Shown piece after piece: positions 1 through 9,445 of a stretch of 64,000 bases of DNA. The stretch is from Streptomyces globisporus (GTDB taxonomy: Bacteria > Actinomycetota > Actinomycetes > Streptomycetales > Streptomycetaceae). The notes under the pieces are model-generated. The model did not search any database and was not told where the DNA came from. It saw nothing but the letters and a program-made list of their open reading frames with translations. Numbering within the stretch: position 1 is the first letter of the stretch; each line of letters starts with the position of its first letter. The stretch covers positions 1 to 64,000 of the forward strand of contig BMTG01000004.1 in the NCBI GenBank assembly GCA_014649555.1, given 5' to 3'. The position numbers and the translations under genes were made by a program.

Positions 1-57
1 GTGCTGCGCCGCGGCAAGAAGAACCTGGCGGCCGTGGAGGTCAGCCCGGCGGGCTGA
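1..57 (+). CDS. 3' end of a gene cut by the window edge
   Basis: Only the last 18 codons and a TGA are present. The visible tail is basic then neutral (LRRGKKNLAAVEVSPAG). The reading frame is open from base 1 and is followed 12 bases later by a strong hairpin, as expected for the end of a transcription unit. Too little remains to name a family, and the true start lies outside the window. Confidence 0.5.
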   Translation: MLRRGKKNLAAVEVSPAG

Positions 58-69
58 CCGCTCAGTACG

Positions 70-115
70 ACGCCGCGGCCGGACACGCTTTTCCTCGCGT
101 GTCCGGCCGCGGCGT
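70..115. terminator. Strong intrinsic terminator hairpin
   Basis: Perfect 19-bp inverted repeat (70-88 pairs with 97-115) around an 8-base T/C-rich loop. It lies between the end of the upstream plus-strand gene and the end of the convergent GlsB/YeaQ gene, so it can stop transcription from both sides. Confidence 0.85.
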
Positions 116-142
116 TCGATGGAGCGGTGGAGCGGTGACCGG

Positions 143-421
143 TCAGGTTCTCTGACTGCGGCCGCCCCGGATCTTCTGCCAGGCCATGTCACCGACGGCG
201 ACGACCGCCACGGCACCCGCCAGCTGGAGCACATGGCGGATCCAGTCGATGCCCTTGGTGTCCTCCACACCGATCCAGCCCGCCACGGCGTTGCCGAGGA
301 TGCTGCCGAGGATGCCGAACACGGCCGTCAGCCAGAGCGGGATGTCCTGCTTACCCGGCAGGATCGCTCTGGCGATGACACCGAGCACCAATCCCACGAT
401 GATTGCCCACAACCAGCTCAT
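143..421 (-). CDS. GlsB/YeaQ/YmgE-family small membrane protein
   Basis: 92-residue hydrophobic protein. It starts MSWLWAIIVG and has three predicted membrane segments (about 3-20, 30-50, 60-80) separated by short polar loops; an ILPGKQDIP-type loop after the first segment and glycine-rich helices are typical of the GlsB/YeaQ (transglycosylase-associated) family. Family members are linked to general stress responses, but the molecular role is unknown. The ATG follows a GAGGAGG ribosome site 5 bases upstream. It is convergent with the preceding gene and divergent from the DUF3099 gene. Length and topology fit the family well; function in this organism is inference. Confidence 0.85.
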   Translation of the reverse strand: MSWLWAIIVGLVLGVIARAILPGKQDIPLWLTAVFGILGSILGNAVAGWIGVEDTKGIDWIRHVLQLAGAVAVVAVGDMAWQKIRGGRSQRT

Positions 422-625
422 TTCGCCTCCTCGTACGGCGCGGAGTGCGCGTCCGCCCAGTCTCGGCCCGCCGGTCGGGCGTCCGCATGCCCGGTTGGGC
501 CGTCCGGGGGACCCCGGGTCTCACCCGTCGGGCGCGGGCCCCGGTCGCCCGCCCGGCGGATGCCGGGCGTACCGTGGATGCGGCCCGGTCCGTGAGCGTC
601 CGGCGACGACATCTGGTGGTGGAGC

Positions 626-991
626 ATGCTGCGGAAGAACGCGGATTCGGAGGTCATCCGGATCACGGGCGCCCGTCAGGGGCTGACGGAGGACGTCCGC
701 GGCCGGCAGCGGCGCTATGTGATCTCGATGTCGGTGCGCACGGTGTCGGTGGTGCTGGCCGCGGTGCTGTGGAACGTGGAGCGGCATGTGGCGATCGTGG
801 CGCTCGCGCTCGGTGTCCTGCTGCCGTACGTGGCGGTGGTCATCGCCAACGCGGGCCGGGAGAACGTGACTTCGCTGCCGACGACGTTCGTGCCGATGCC
901 GATGCGCCCGGCGCTGGAGGCCGGTTCGGAGGAGTCGGGGGACGCGCAGGGGGCGTCCGGCCGGGTTCCGCCGCCGCATGAGCCCGGCTGA
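626..991 (+). CDS. DUF3099 membrane protein
   Basis: 121 residues. The N-terminal part ITGARQGLTEDVRGRQRRYV is the recognisable DUF3099 core, followed by two adjacent membrane helices (about 34-50 and 54-75) and a polar, low-complexity cytoplasmic tail rich in Gly, Ser and Pro. DUF3099 is an actinobacterial family of unknown function. The chosen ATG has a GGTGGAG site just upstream. Neighbours are the divergent GlsB/YeaQ gene and, downstream, a hairpin-rich stretch before the leaderless small gene at 1248. No biochemical role can be assigned. Confidence 0.8.
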   Translation: MLRKNADSEVIRITGARQGLTEDVRGRQRRYVISMSVRTVSVVLAAVLWNVERHVAIVALALGVLLPYVAVVIANAGRENVTSLPTTFVPMPMRPALEAGSEESGDAQGASGRVPPPHEPG

Positions 992-1075
992 TCCCACACG
1001 TTGCGCGAAGCTCAGGAAAAGCTCAGATCAATCATGACGTTCCGGTGCACCGCACCCCGGTCCCCGTGACATACT

Positions 1076-1155
1076 TCGAAAGCGCTCCGCATCCCCCGTC
1101 GGAGCGATGGACCGACGCCGGGCAGCTCCCCCCGTGGCTGCCCGGCGTCGCCTTT
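1076..1155 (+). ncRNA. Candidate small RNA (two hairpins ending in a terminator)
   Basis: A short non-coding stretch holds a 7-bp stem (1083-1089 with 1100-1106) followed by a perfect 13-bp terminator-like stem and a short T run. A CATACT element at 1069-1074 could be a -10 box. The pattern fits an independent small transcript or a terminated leader. No homology was checked, so this is a structural suggestion only. Confidence 0.3.
1114..1149 (+). terminator. Intrinsic terminator with T-run
   Basis: Perfect 13-bp inverted repeat (1114-1126 with 1137-1149), loop of 10 bases, followed by CTTTTCT. This is unusually canonical for a Streptomyces terminator. It lies downstream of the DUF3099 gene and about 65 bases before the promoter of the next gene. 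Confidence 0.7.
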
Positions 1156-1213
1156 TCTCCGGCAGGGGATGCGTCCGCAGGGGACGCCTCGGAAGGCTTG
1201 CGATCCAGCTGAC

Positions 1214-1240
1214 TTGGCTCGCGAGCACCTGTTTTAGGCT
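1214..1240 (+). promoter_or_regulatory. Likely sigma-70-type promoter giving a leaderless mRNA
   Basis: TTGGCT (1214-1219) and TAGGCT (1235-1240) are separated by 15 bases. The next gene's GTG begins 7 bases after the -10 box, exactly where transcription would start, and no ribosome site is present. Streptomyces has many such leaderless genes. Confidence 0.55.
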
Positions 1241-1247
1241 GGGACCC

Positions 1248-1505
1248 GTGATCTTCCCCGAGACGTCCGCCGAGAGTCCCTCAGGTGCCCCGCTCTGTTC
1301 CGCCAAGGGCTGCCGGGCCGCCGCCGTGTGGGTGCTCGCCTGGAACAACCCGAAGCTGCACACGCCCGAGCGGCGCAAGACCTGGCTGGCCTGCGACGAG
1401 CACCGGGAGCACCTGTCCTCGTTCCTCGGTGTACGGGGTTTCCTCAAGGATGTCGTGGCGCTGAAGGACTGGGACCCCGGACCCGAGGGCTCGCGGGACG
1501 CCTGA
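1248..1505 (+). CDS. Small conserved actinobacterial protein with Cys/His cluster
   Basis: 85 residues from the GTG that sits at the predicted transcription start. An N-terminal CSAKGC motif and a central CDEHREHL motif look like a zinc-binding knuckle (Cys-x4-Cys then Cys-x2-His). The protein is otherwise soluble and acidic at the C-terminus. Close relatives in Streptomyces are often labelled, without support, as acetone carboxylase; I see no carboxylase domain. It is convergent with moaA, ending 25 bases from the moaA stop. Zinc binding is inferred from the motif; the role is unknown. A longer reading frame exists upstream but lacks a ribosome site. Confidence 0.7.
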   Translation: MIFPETSAESPSGAPLCSAKGCRAAAVWVLAWNNPKLHTPERRKTWLACDEHREHLSSFLGVRGFLKDVVALKDWDPGPEGSRDA

Positions 1506-1530
1506 GCAGCAGCTCCCGGGCGTCCCGGCG

Positions 1531-2520
1531 TCAGCCGCCGATCGCCGACATCGGGCGGTCGGGCTGCAGGAAGGACGGGTCGTCCAGTCCGGAGCCCGCC
1601 TTCTTGCCCCACATCGCCGTCCGCCAGAGCTGGGCGATCTCCTCGTCCGGCGTGTCCCCGCGCAGCGCCCCGCGCAGATCCGTCTCCTCGCGGGCGAAGA
1701 GGCAGGTGCGGACCTGGCCGTCGGCGGTGAGCCGCGTACGGTCGCAGGCGCGGCAGAACGGGCGGGTGACGGAGGCGATCACGCCGACGCGGTGCGGGCC
1801 GCCGTCGACGGTCCAGCGCTCGGCGGGGGCGGAGCCGCGGGACGCGTCGCTCTCGGCGGTGAGGGTGAAGCGGGTGCGCAGCGAGGCGAGGATGTCCCCG
1901 GCGGTGATCATGCCGTCGCGCTTCCAGCCGTGCTGGGCGTCGAGCGGCATCTGCTCGATGAAGCGGAGCTCGTAGTCGTGGGCCACGGCCCAGGCGAGCA
2001 GCTCGGGGGCCTCGTCGTCGTTGAGTCCCGGCATCAGGACGGAGTTGACCTTCACCGGGGTGAGCCCGGCCTCGTGGGCGGCCTCCAGGCCGTCCAGCAC
2101 GTCCCTGTGGCGGTCACGGCGGGTGAGGGTCTTGAAGACGTCGGGCCGCAGGGTGTCCAGCGAGACGTTGACCCGGTCGAGACCCGCGGCCTTGAGGGCG
2201 GTGGCGGTCCGCTTGAGCCCGATGCCGTTGGTCGTGAGGGACATCCGGGGGCGGGGGGTGAGCACGGCGCACTGCTCGACGATGGAGACGAGGCCGGGGC
2301 GCAGCAGCGGCTCGCCGCCGGTGAAGCGGACCTCGGTGATGCCGAGCGAGGTGACGGCGATCCGGATCAGGCGCACGATCTCGTCGTCGGAGAGCAGCTC
2401 GCTCTTGCCGAGCCACTGAAGGCCCTCTTCCGGCATGCAGTAGGTACAGCGGAGATTGCACTTGTCGGTGAGTGACACGCGCAGGTCGGTGGCGACCCGG
2501 TCGTAGGTGTCGATGAGCAC
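1531..2520 (-). CDS. moaA: GTP 3',8-cyclase (molybdenum cofactor biosynthesis)
   Basis: 329-residue radical SAM enzyme that starts molybdopterin synthesis by rearranging GTP to 3',8-cyclo-7,8-dihydro-GTP. The radical SAM cluster motif C21-x3-C25-x2-C28 lies in DKCNLRCTYC. The SAM-binding RFTGGEPLLR segment follows near residue 65. The second 4Fe-4S cluster is in the C-terminal FCRACDRTRLT...C stretch, and the chain ends in Gly-Gly as functional MoaA proteins do. The GTG start has a GGGAGG site 8 bases upstream. Length is normal. It stands alone; no other mo-cofactor gene is in the window. Confidence 0.96.
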   Translation of the reverse strand: MLIDTYDRVATDLRVSLTDKCNLRCTYCMPEEGLQWLGKSELLSDDEIVRLIRIAVTSLGITEVRFTGGEPLLRPGLVSIVEQCAVLTPRPRMSLTTNGIGLKRTATALKAAGLDRVNVSLDTLRPDVFKTLTRRDRHRDVLDGLEAAHEAGLTPVKVNSVLMPGLNDDEAPELLAWAVAHDYELRFIEQMPLDAQHGWKRDGMITAGDILASLRTRFTLTAESDASRGSAPAERWTVDGGPHRVGVIASVTRPFCRACDRTRLTADGQVRTCLFAREETDLRGALRGDTPDEEIAQLWRTAMWGKKAGSGLDDPSFLQPDRPMSAIGG

Positions 2521-2622
2521 GGTGGGTCCCTCCCCCGGTGGTGCGATCGTTCTTCTTCGCTTCTGGTACTTCCGAGCCTACGTGAGACATGTGACAACGG
2601 GGTGGCCCGTTTGCCACGAGGT

Positions 2623-2666
2623 GCGGCCGGGCCGCGTCGTAGGACTCTACGACGCGGCCCGGCCGC
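2623..2666. terminator. Very strong terminator hairpin after the symporter operon
   Basis: Perfect 20-bp inverted repeat (2623-2642 with 2647-2666) with a GACT tetraloop. It lies 45 bases beyond the stop of the symporter gene, which reads toward it, and upstream of moaA. Confidence 0.9.
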
Positions 2667-2711
2667 AGGTGGTGGGCGATGGGCCGAACGGGCCCGCCCG
2701 CTCCGGTGTGC

Positions 2712-4355
2712 TCAGTGGGCCCCGACGCCGGTGAGGGACTTGACCTCCAGCTCGGCGTACTTGTCGGAGTCGGCCTTCTCCTTGGAGATCAGCGAGCCCA
2801 CCCAGCCGAGCAGGAAGCCCAGCGGGATCGAGATCAGGCCGGGGTTCTCCAGCGGGAACCAGGCGAAGTCGATGTCCGGGAACATCGAGCTGGGCTTGGA
2901 CGACACGACCGGCGAGAACAGCACCAGCAGGACGGAGGAGGCGAGGCCGCCGTAGATGGACCAGAGGGCCCCCTGCGTGGTGAAGCGCTTCCAGAAGAGG
3001 CTGTAGAGAATCGTCGGCAGGTTGGCGGAGGCCGCGACCGCGAAGGCCAGGGCGACGAGTCCGGCGACGTTCAGGTCGCGGGCGAGTGCGCCGAGCGCGA
3101 TGGAGACGATGCCGATCGCGACGGTGGCCCAGCGCGCCGCGCGGACCTCCTCCTTCTCGGTGGCCTGGCCCTTGCGGATGACGTTGGCGTAGATGTCGTG
3201 CGCGAAGGACGAGGAGGAGGCGAGGGTCAGTCCGGCGACGACGGCCAGGATGGTGGCGAAGGCGACGGCCGAGATGACCGCGAGGAGGATGGCGCCGCCG
3301 GTGGACCCGGAGCCGCCGCCGATCTCCAGTGCCGCCAGTGGCGCCGCGGTGTTGCCCGCCTTGTTGGAGGCGATGATGTCGTCCGGCTTGAGGATCGCGG
3401 CGGCGCCGAAGCCGAGCACGATCGTCATCAGGTAGAAGGCGCCGATGATGCCGATCGCCCAGTTCACGGACTTACGGGCGGCCTTGGCGGTGGGCACGGT
3501 GTAGAAGCGGATCAGGATGTGCGGCAGGCCGGCGGTGCCGAGGACCAGGGCGATACCGAGCGAGATGAAGTCCAGCTTCGAGACGCCGGTGGCGCCGTAC
3601 TTCAGACCGGGCTCCAGGAAGGCCGCGCCCTTGCCGCTGTTGCTGGCGGCGGTGCCGAGCAGGTCCGAGATGTTGAAGTTGAACTTCAGCAGGATCAGGA
3701 AGGTGATGAGCAGGGTGCCCGCGATGAGCAGGACGGCCTTGACCATCTGCACCCAGGTGGTGCCCTTCATGCCGCCGATGGTGACGTAGAGGATCATGAG
3801 GATGCCGACCAGGGCGACGATGACGATCTTCCCGAAGTCGCTGGTGATGCCGAGCAGCAGCGAGACGAGGACGCCGGCTCCGGCCATCTGGGCCAGCAGG
3901 TAGAAGATCGAGACGACGATCGTGGACGTACCGGCGGCGGTACGGACGGGGCGCTGGCGCATCCGGTAGGCGAGGACGTCGCCCATCGTGTAGCGCCCTG
4001 AGTTGCGCAGCGGTTCGGCGACCAGGAGCAGGGCGACGAGCCAGGCGACGAGGAAGCCGATGGAGTACAGGAAGCCGTCGTATCCGAAGAGGGCGATGGC
4101 TCCGGCGATGCCGAGGAAGGACGCGGCGGACATGTAGTCGCCGGAGACCGCGAGTCCGTTCTGGAATCCGGTGAACTGGCGTCCGCCCGCGTAGAAGTCG
4201 GAGGCGCTCTTGGTCTGGCGGCCCGCCCACACGGTGATGAAGAGGGTGGCGACGACGAACGCGGCGAACAGCGTGATGATCAGCGGCCGGTGCTCGCTCG
4301 CCCCCTCGGCGGCGGCGAGCTGGACGGTGGGATAGAGGGCGTGGGCGGCGCTCAT
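2712..4355 (-). CDS. actP: Cation/acetate-type sodium:solute symporter
   Basis: 547-residue member of the SSS family. It has about 13 membrane helices starting near residue 25, with the family signature segments ASDFYAGGR near residue 52, NGLAVSGDYMSAASFLG near 66-82 and AEPLRNSGRYTMGDVLAYR near 112. It is closest in pattern to ActP, which imports acetate and other short monocarboxylates with sodium or protons. It overlaps the upstream DUF485 gene by 4 bases (ATGA), so the two are translationally coupled; this symporter-DUF485 pairing is common. The substrate is inferred from the family and could be pyruvate or propionate instead of acetate. Confidence 0.88.
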   Translation of the reverse strand: MSAAHALYPTVQLAAAEGASEHRPLIITLFAAFVVATLFITVWAGRQTKSASDFYAGGRQFTGFQNGLAVSGDYMSAASFLGIAGAIALFGYDGFLYSIGFLVAWLVALLLVAEPLRNSGRYTMGDVLAYRMRQRPVRTAAGTSTIVVSIFYLLAQMAGAGVLVSLLLGITSDFGKIVIVALVGILMILYVTIGGMKGTTWVQMVKAVLLIAGTLLITFLILLKFNFNISDLLGTAASNSGKGAAFLEPGLKYGATGVSKLDFISLGIALVLGTAGLPHILIRFYTVPTAKAARKSVNWAIGIIGAFYLMTIVLGFGAAAILKPDDIIASNKAGNTAAPLAALEIGGGSGSTGGAILLAVISAVAFATILAVVAGLTLASSSSFAHDIYANVIRKGQATEKEEVRAARWATVAIGIVSIALGALARDLNVAGLVALAFAVAASANLPTILYSLFWKRFTTQGALWSIYGGLASSVLLVLFSPVVSSKPSSMFPDIDFAWFPLENPGLISIPLGFLLGWVGSLISKEKADSDKYAELEVKSLTGVGAH

Positions 4356-4717
4356 ACGTCGGCCTCCATACGGGACTTGATCGCCTCGGCCTTGGGGTCG
4401 AGCTTGGTGGCGGCGTGCCGGGAGTAGAGCCAGGCGATGAGGAAGGTGGTGGCGAACTGGGCGAGTCCGAGGACGAGCGCCATGTTGATGTTGCCGACGA
4501 CCTTGGTGGCCATGAATCCGCCCGCGTAGTTGCAGAGCAGGACGTAGAGCAGGTACCAGGTCACAAAGGCGATGGTCAGGGGGAAGGCGAAGGAACGGTA
4601 GGAGCGGCGCAGGTCGGCGAACTCCGGGCTCGACTGCTCCGCGACGAACGCCTCGGTGGTGGGCTGGACGGGCCCGGTGGGCGGTGTGCCCTCGGGGGGC
4701 GGTGCATCGGTAGCCAC
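4352..4717 (-). CDS. DUF485 (YjcH-like) membrane protein, symporter partner
   Basis: 121 residues from a GTG preceded by a clean GAGGAG site 5 bases away; an in-frame ATG 51 bases upstream has no comparable site, so the GTG is preferred. A proline-rich N-terminal tail leads to RSYRSFAFPLTIAFVTWYLL and a second helix LAQFATTFLIAWLYSRHA, the two-helix layout of DUF485. The family is found beside ActP-type symporters and is thought to assist them, by unknown means. First gene of a two-gene operon with the symporter. Confidence 0.85.
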   Translation of the reverse strand: MATDAPPPEGTPPTGPVQPTTEAFVAEQSSPEFADLRRSYRSFAFPLTIAFVTWYLLYVLLCNYAGGFMATKVVGNINMALVLGLAQFATTFLIAWLYSRHAATKLDPKAEAIKSRMEADV

Positions 4718-5062
4718 GGAATCTCCTCGCGACGCGGGTGCGGTGATCTGGGGGACGTTGGGTGCCAAGGGAGGCCCTTTACCGGCGGGGGTCGGTGATG
4801 TACCTCCTGGACAACGGCACGGAGAGCGCGACGAAGCGGTTCACCGCGTCTTTCGCCTTCTCGTTCGCCTTCCCGGAGGGGGCCCCGTTCGGCCCGTTGG
4901 CGGGGCGCCACCCGTTCACATTCGGCCGCATCGGTCACTCTTCGAACTCACTTGCCCGTAAACGTTGATGCGCCGGGATGATCAGCGATAGCTTCACTCG
5001 TCATGTACGCGACCGAACACGCCAGGTGTCCGGTCGTTCGGCACGGATGATGTGGAGAACCC

Positions 5063-6601
5063 ATGGCTCATCTGGCATCGAGACGGACCCGCGCACTCGC
5101 GGTCCCCGTCGGACTCGCCCTGACCGCCTCGATCGGCTTCCTGCCGACGGCGACGGCCACGGCGGCGCCCACCGGCGAGCAGGCCGCCGCGAGCGTGCGG
5201 ACCGACGGGCCGAAGCTGTCCTACGTGGTCAACGTCCGGGGCGGCCACGGCACGGTGAAGGACGTCAAGAAGGCGATCGCCAAGGCCGGCGGCACCGTCG
5301 TCATCGCCTATGAGCAGATCGGCGTCATCGTCGTCCACTCGCAGAACCCGGCCTTCGGCGAAACGATCCGCCGCGCGCGGGGCGTGGAGTCGGCGGGCGC
5401 CACCCGCACGAACCCGATCGTGCCGCAGGCCACGAAGGACGTCGGCTCGATAGCGGAGCCGCTCACCGCCGAGCAGGCGGCGGCCGCCGCCGCGGACGCG
5501 AAGGCCGGCGAGGACCCGCTGGAGCCGCTCCAGTGGTCGCTGCCCGCGATCAAGGCGGACAAGGCGCACCAGAAGTCGCTGGGCTCGAAGAAGGTGACGG
5601 TCGCCGTCATCGACACGGGCGTCGACGACACCCACCCGGACCTGGCCCCGAACTTCGACGAGCGCGCCTCGGCGAACTGTGTGTCGGGCGCTCCGGACAC
5701 CACCGCCGGCTCCTGGCGTCCGGCGGCGGGCGAGAGCGACCACGGCACGCATGTGGCGGGCACCATCGCCGCCGCGAAGAACGGCGCCGGTGTCACCGGT
5801 GTCGCCCCGGGCGTGAAGGTGTCGGGCATCAAGGTGTCGAACCCGGACGGGTTCTTCTACACCGAGGCCGTCGTCTGCGGGTTCCTCTGGGCCGCCGAGC
5901 GCGGTGTCGAGGTGACCAACAACAGCTATTACACCGACCCGTGGCTGTTCAACTGCAAGAACGACCCCGACCAGGGCGCCCTGGTCGACGCGCTCACCCG
6001 CGCCGTGAAGTACGCGGAGCGCAAGGGCACGGTCAACGTCGCGGCGGCGGGCAACTCCCGCCACGACCTGGCCCTCGACGCGATCGAGGACACGACCAGC
6101 CCGAACGACACCGAGCCGGTCACGCGGACGATCGACCCGAGCGCCTGCCCGGACATCCCGACCATGCTGCCGGGCGTCGTGACGGTCTCCGCGACGGGTG
6201 CGAAGGGCCTGAAGTCCTCGTACTCGAACTACGGCAAGGGCATCATCGACGTGGCGGCCCCGGGCGGTGACTCGACGGTCTACCAGACCCCCGAGCCGCC
6301 CGCCGTCAACGGGCTGATCCTCTCCACGCTGCCGGGCGGCAAGTTCGGCTACAAGGCCGGTACGTCGATGGCGTCCCCGCATGTCGCGGGCGTCGTGGCG
6401 CTGATCAAGTCGAAGCACCCCTACGCTTCGCCGGCCGCGGTCAAGGCGCTGCTGACGGTGGAGGCGGACGCGAAGGCGTGCGGCGAGCCGTACGACATCA
6501 ACGGTGACGGCGTCATCGACGCGGTCTGCGAGGGCGGCAAGAGCTACAACGGCTTCTACGGGGCCGGAGTGGTGGACGCGCTGGACGCGGTGCGCTGGTA
6601 A
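5063..6601 (+). CDS. Secreted S8 (subtilisin-like) serine protease
   Basis: 512 residues. An export signal (basic MAHLASRRTR, hydrophobic stretch to about residue 30, cleavage near TATAA) is followed by a short propeptide-like region rich in Ala and Lys (about 40-165). The catalytic triad is visible: Asp184 in VIDTGVDDTHPDL, His227 in DHGTHVAGT and Ser435 in GTSMASPHVAG. A DINGDGVIDAV segment near residue 480 resembles a calcium-binding loop. It is expected to act outside the cell after propeptide removal. The ATG has a GGAG site 7 bases upstream. It is a single-gene unit: the DUF485/symporter pair reads away upstream and a bidirectional terminator follows. Confidence 0.93.
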   Translation: MAHLASRRTRALAVPVGLALTASIGFLPTATATAAPTGEQAAASVRTDGPKLSYVVNVRGGHGTVKDVKKAIAKAGGTVVIAYEQIGVIVVHSQNPAFGETIRRARGVESAGATRTNPIVPQATKDVGSIAEPLTAEQAAAAAADAKAGEDPLEPLQWSLPAIKADKAHQKSLGSKKVTVAVIDTGVDDTHPDLAPNFDERASANCVSGAPDTTAGSWRPAAGESDHGTHVAGTIAAAKNGAGVTGVAPGVKVSGIKVSNPDGFFYTEAVVCGFLWAAERGVEVTNNSYYTDPWLFNCKNDPDQGALVDALTRAVKYAERKGTVNVAAAGNSRHDLALDAIEDTTSPNDTEPVTRTIDPSACPDIPTMLPGVVTVSATGAKGLKSSYSNYGKGIIDVAAPGGDSTVYQTPEPPAVNGLILSTLPGGKFGYKAGTSMASPHVAGVVALIKSKHPYASPAAVKALLTVEADAKACGEPYDINGDGVIDAVCEGGKSYNGFYGAGVVDALDAVRW

Positions 6602-6619
6602 CGGCACGTCGCGGTACGG

Positions 6620-6657
6620 CCGAGGGCCCGGGGAGATCGTTCTCCCCGGGCCCTCGG
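6620..6657. terminator. Bidirectional terminator between convergent genes
   Basis: Perfect 17-bp stem (6620-6636 with 6641-6657) with a TCGT tetraloop, placed between the stop of the protease gene and the stop of the YhhN-family gene. Confidence 0.9.
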
Positions 6658-6670
6658 GCCTTCCCCAGGC

Positions 6671-7377
6671 TCACGCCCCCGGCTTGTGCTTCGTCTTGTG
6701 CTTCGTCAGCACCCCGAGGGTCAGCAGGGCCTGTGCGGCGATGTAGGTGAGCATCACCCAGAAGTCGGGGGCGGGCGCCTGCGGCCACTCGGCGATACCG
6801 GTGGCGATGAGGGCGTCCGATAGCAGGAAGAGCGCGCCGCCGGCCGCCGCGTACGGTCCGAACACGCCCGCCCGCCAGGCCATGGCGGTGAGCAGCAGGC
6901 TGTAGCCGGTGAGCGGGATCCGCAGGTCGGCCGGTAGGTCCGGCCAGATCAGCACGAGGAAGACGACGAGGACGAGGGCGTAACCGGCCCCGGTGGCCAG
7001 GCCGGACGGAGAGCGGCCGACGCCTCGGTTCCGCCCCTCCCCCCGACCGAACAGCGTCAGGTAGCAGACATGGCCGACGGCGAACGACCCCATGCCGACG
7101 AGGAAGGCCAGGTCGTTGTCGGCGAGCAGGAACACATCGCCGCCCCACCCGAACAGCAGGGCCGCGACGAGCAGTCGGGGGGCGCCGCGCAGTGCCGCGT
7201 ACCCGGCGAGCAGCGGCATCAGCAGCGGCTTGGCGACCAGATGGACGGTCTCGGCCCCGGCGAGGAGCCCGATCAGATCGGCCGCGGCGACGAGGAGGAA
7301 GGCGAGGAGCACGGGGCGGGCGAAGCGCTCGGCTCGCCCGCCGGCCCCGGTGGAGCCGGGGCGGGCGGCGGTGGCGG

Positions 7378-7381
<4 letters not shown>
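6671..7381 (-). CDS. YhhN/lysoplasmalogenase-family membrane protein
   Basis: 236 residues with about eight hydrophobic helices. The motifs HLVAKPLLMPLLAGY, FGWGGDVFLL and FLLSDALIA match the YhhN/TMEM86 family, whose animal members hydrolyse lysoplasmalogen vinyl ethers; bacterial substrates are largely unproven. The start is the GTG that overlaps the stop of the upstream sterol-desaturase gene (GTGA). The coupling to a sterol-desaturase/fatty-acid hydroxylase protein suggests both act on membrane lipid. A longer in-frame upstream extension exists but runs antisense through the neighbour's frame and is not credible. Confidence 0.82.
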
Positions 7382-8301
<920 letters not shown>

Positions 8302-8534
8302 GCGAGCACCGTAGGGCCGTCGGTCGGTGAGGGCTAGAGGTTGTTACCCACAAGTATGCGAGACCTGCTGTCAGCAGTCTTTGGCACCTTCTGCCAATGG
8401 GCCTCCGCCCGTCGGTCGGCCCGATACATACGTGGCGCCCTTCAACACGCCCCCCTAAGCTCCCTCTTGCGCGGGGGCAGCTCCGCGGCGTGCTTCCTTC
8501 TCCACCTCTACGACACTCGTAGCGCACCCACTCT

Positions 8535-9334
8535 CCGCCCCCGCCGCCTCTCTCCCGGGCTGGTGGACCTGGAGGCCGATCTCCTCGATCGCAGGTTCGC
8601 CCTCACACCGGCTCTGCACGCGGCCCTCGCGTGGCTCGGGCCCGCCGGACTGGCCGACGCGGGGAAGCGGTTGGTGGGGCACATCGACGCCGAACTCGGC
8701 GCGGACCGTACGCACATGCCGCTCTGACGCTGCCGTCGGTGGCCGGGCGCGTCGCGCACTTCGACCCGCGGACGGTCCGCCAGCGCAACGACCTGATGGG
8801 CCGCTCCCGGGTCCATGTGCCGATGGTGGTGGACGTGGAGCGGCGCACCTTCCTCTGGACCGATCTGCATCTGCCGCCGTCGGAGGGCTACCACAGCCCG
8901 CCCGGCACATCGACGAGCTGGGCCGGGCGGGCAGGGACCTGTACCAGTACTTCTCCGCGGGACGTACGACGCTGTGGAACCCGGCGGTGTGGCACGCGGC
9001 GGCCCGGACCGACGAGGTGGCGGTCTCCCGCAGGCACGGACTGGTGCGCTACCGGCGCGGGGCCGGGGAGGACACGGCCGCCTTCGCGAGGCGGATACGC
9101 ACGCTCCGCACCCCGGACGCGGAGGAGCCGCACGGTACGGAGTCCGGCGACGGGGACGGGGTCGCCGCGGTGGAGCGGGCGGCGGCCGGGAAGCGGGTGC
9201 TGCTCGCGGTGGTGAACGGGGACGCGGCCCCGGAGAAGGTGAGCGGCACGGTCTACCGGTTGCTGCCCGGTCCGGTGGACGGATGCGGTCTCGACCGGGT
9301 GGCCGCGGGCGATCTGGTGGCCTCACTCGGCTGA
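8535..9334 (+). pseudogene. Frameshifted remnant resembling the C-terminal part of the MXAN_6230/SCO0854-type family
   Basis: One protein is readable only by changing frame twice. About 8535-8724 gives RRLSPGLVDLEADLL... to ADRTHMPL in frame 1. About 8725-8900 continues as LTLPSVAGRVAHFDP and RVHVPMVVDVERRTFLW in frame 3. From about 8901 to the TGA at 9332-9334 it continues as HIDELGRAGRDLYQYFSAGR in frame 2. The joined sequence reads sensibly, so I call a decayed gene missing its N-terminal region. The resemblance to the MXAN_6230/SCO0854 RING-domain family is from memory and uncertain. Sequencing errors could mimic this. Upstream bases 8302-8534 hold no credible gene. Confidence 0.6.
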
Positions 9335-9445
9335 CCCGAAGGCGGCGGAGAGGGAACGGAGTTGCGAGTTCCGCGAGGCCACTCCCGACCCGGCCCACCC
9401 GGCCGAATAGGGGACTGTCAGTCGCGGCCCGTATTGTCTGTGACC

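Noticed and set aside
2679..4001. 440-codon plus-strand frame opposite the symporter
   Set aside because: Gly/Asp/Arg-rich composition and position exactly antisense to a clear 13-helix symporter.
4994..6607. 537-codon minus-strand frame opposite the protease
   Set aside because: Arg/Val/Gly repeats typical of antisense high-GC frames; the protease has a full catalytic triad on the other strand.
9335..9445. Additional small gene before the exonuclease
   Set aside because: The frame is only an N-terminal extension of the exonuclease with no ribosome site or conserved sequence.
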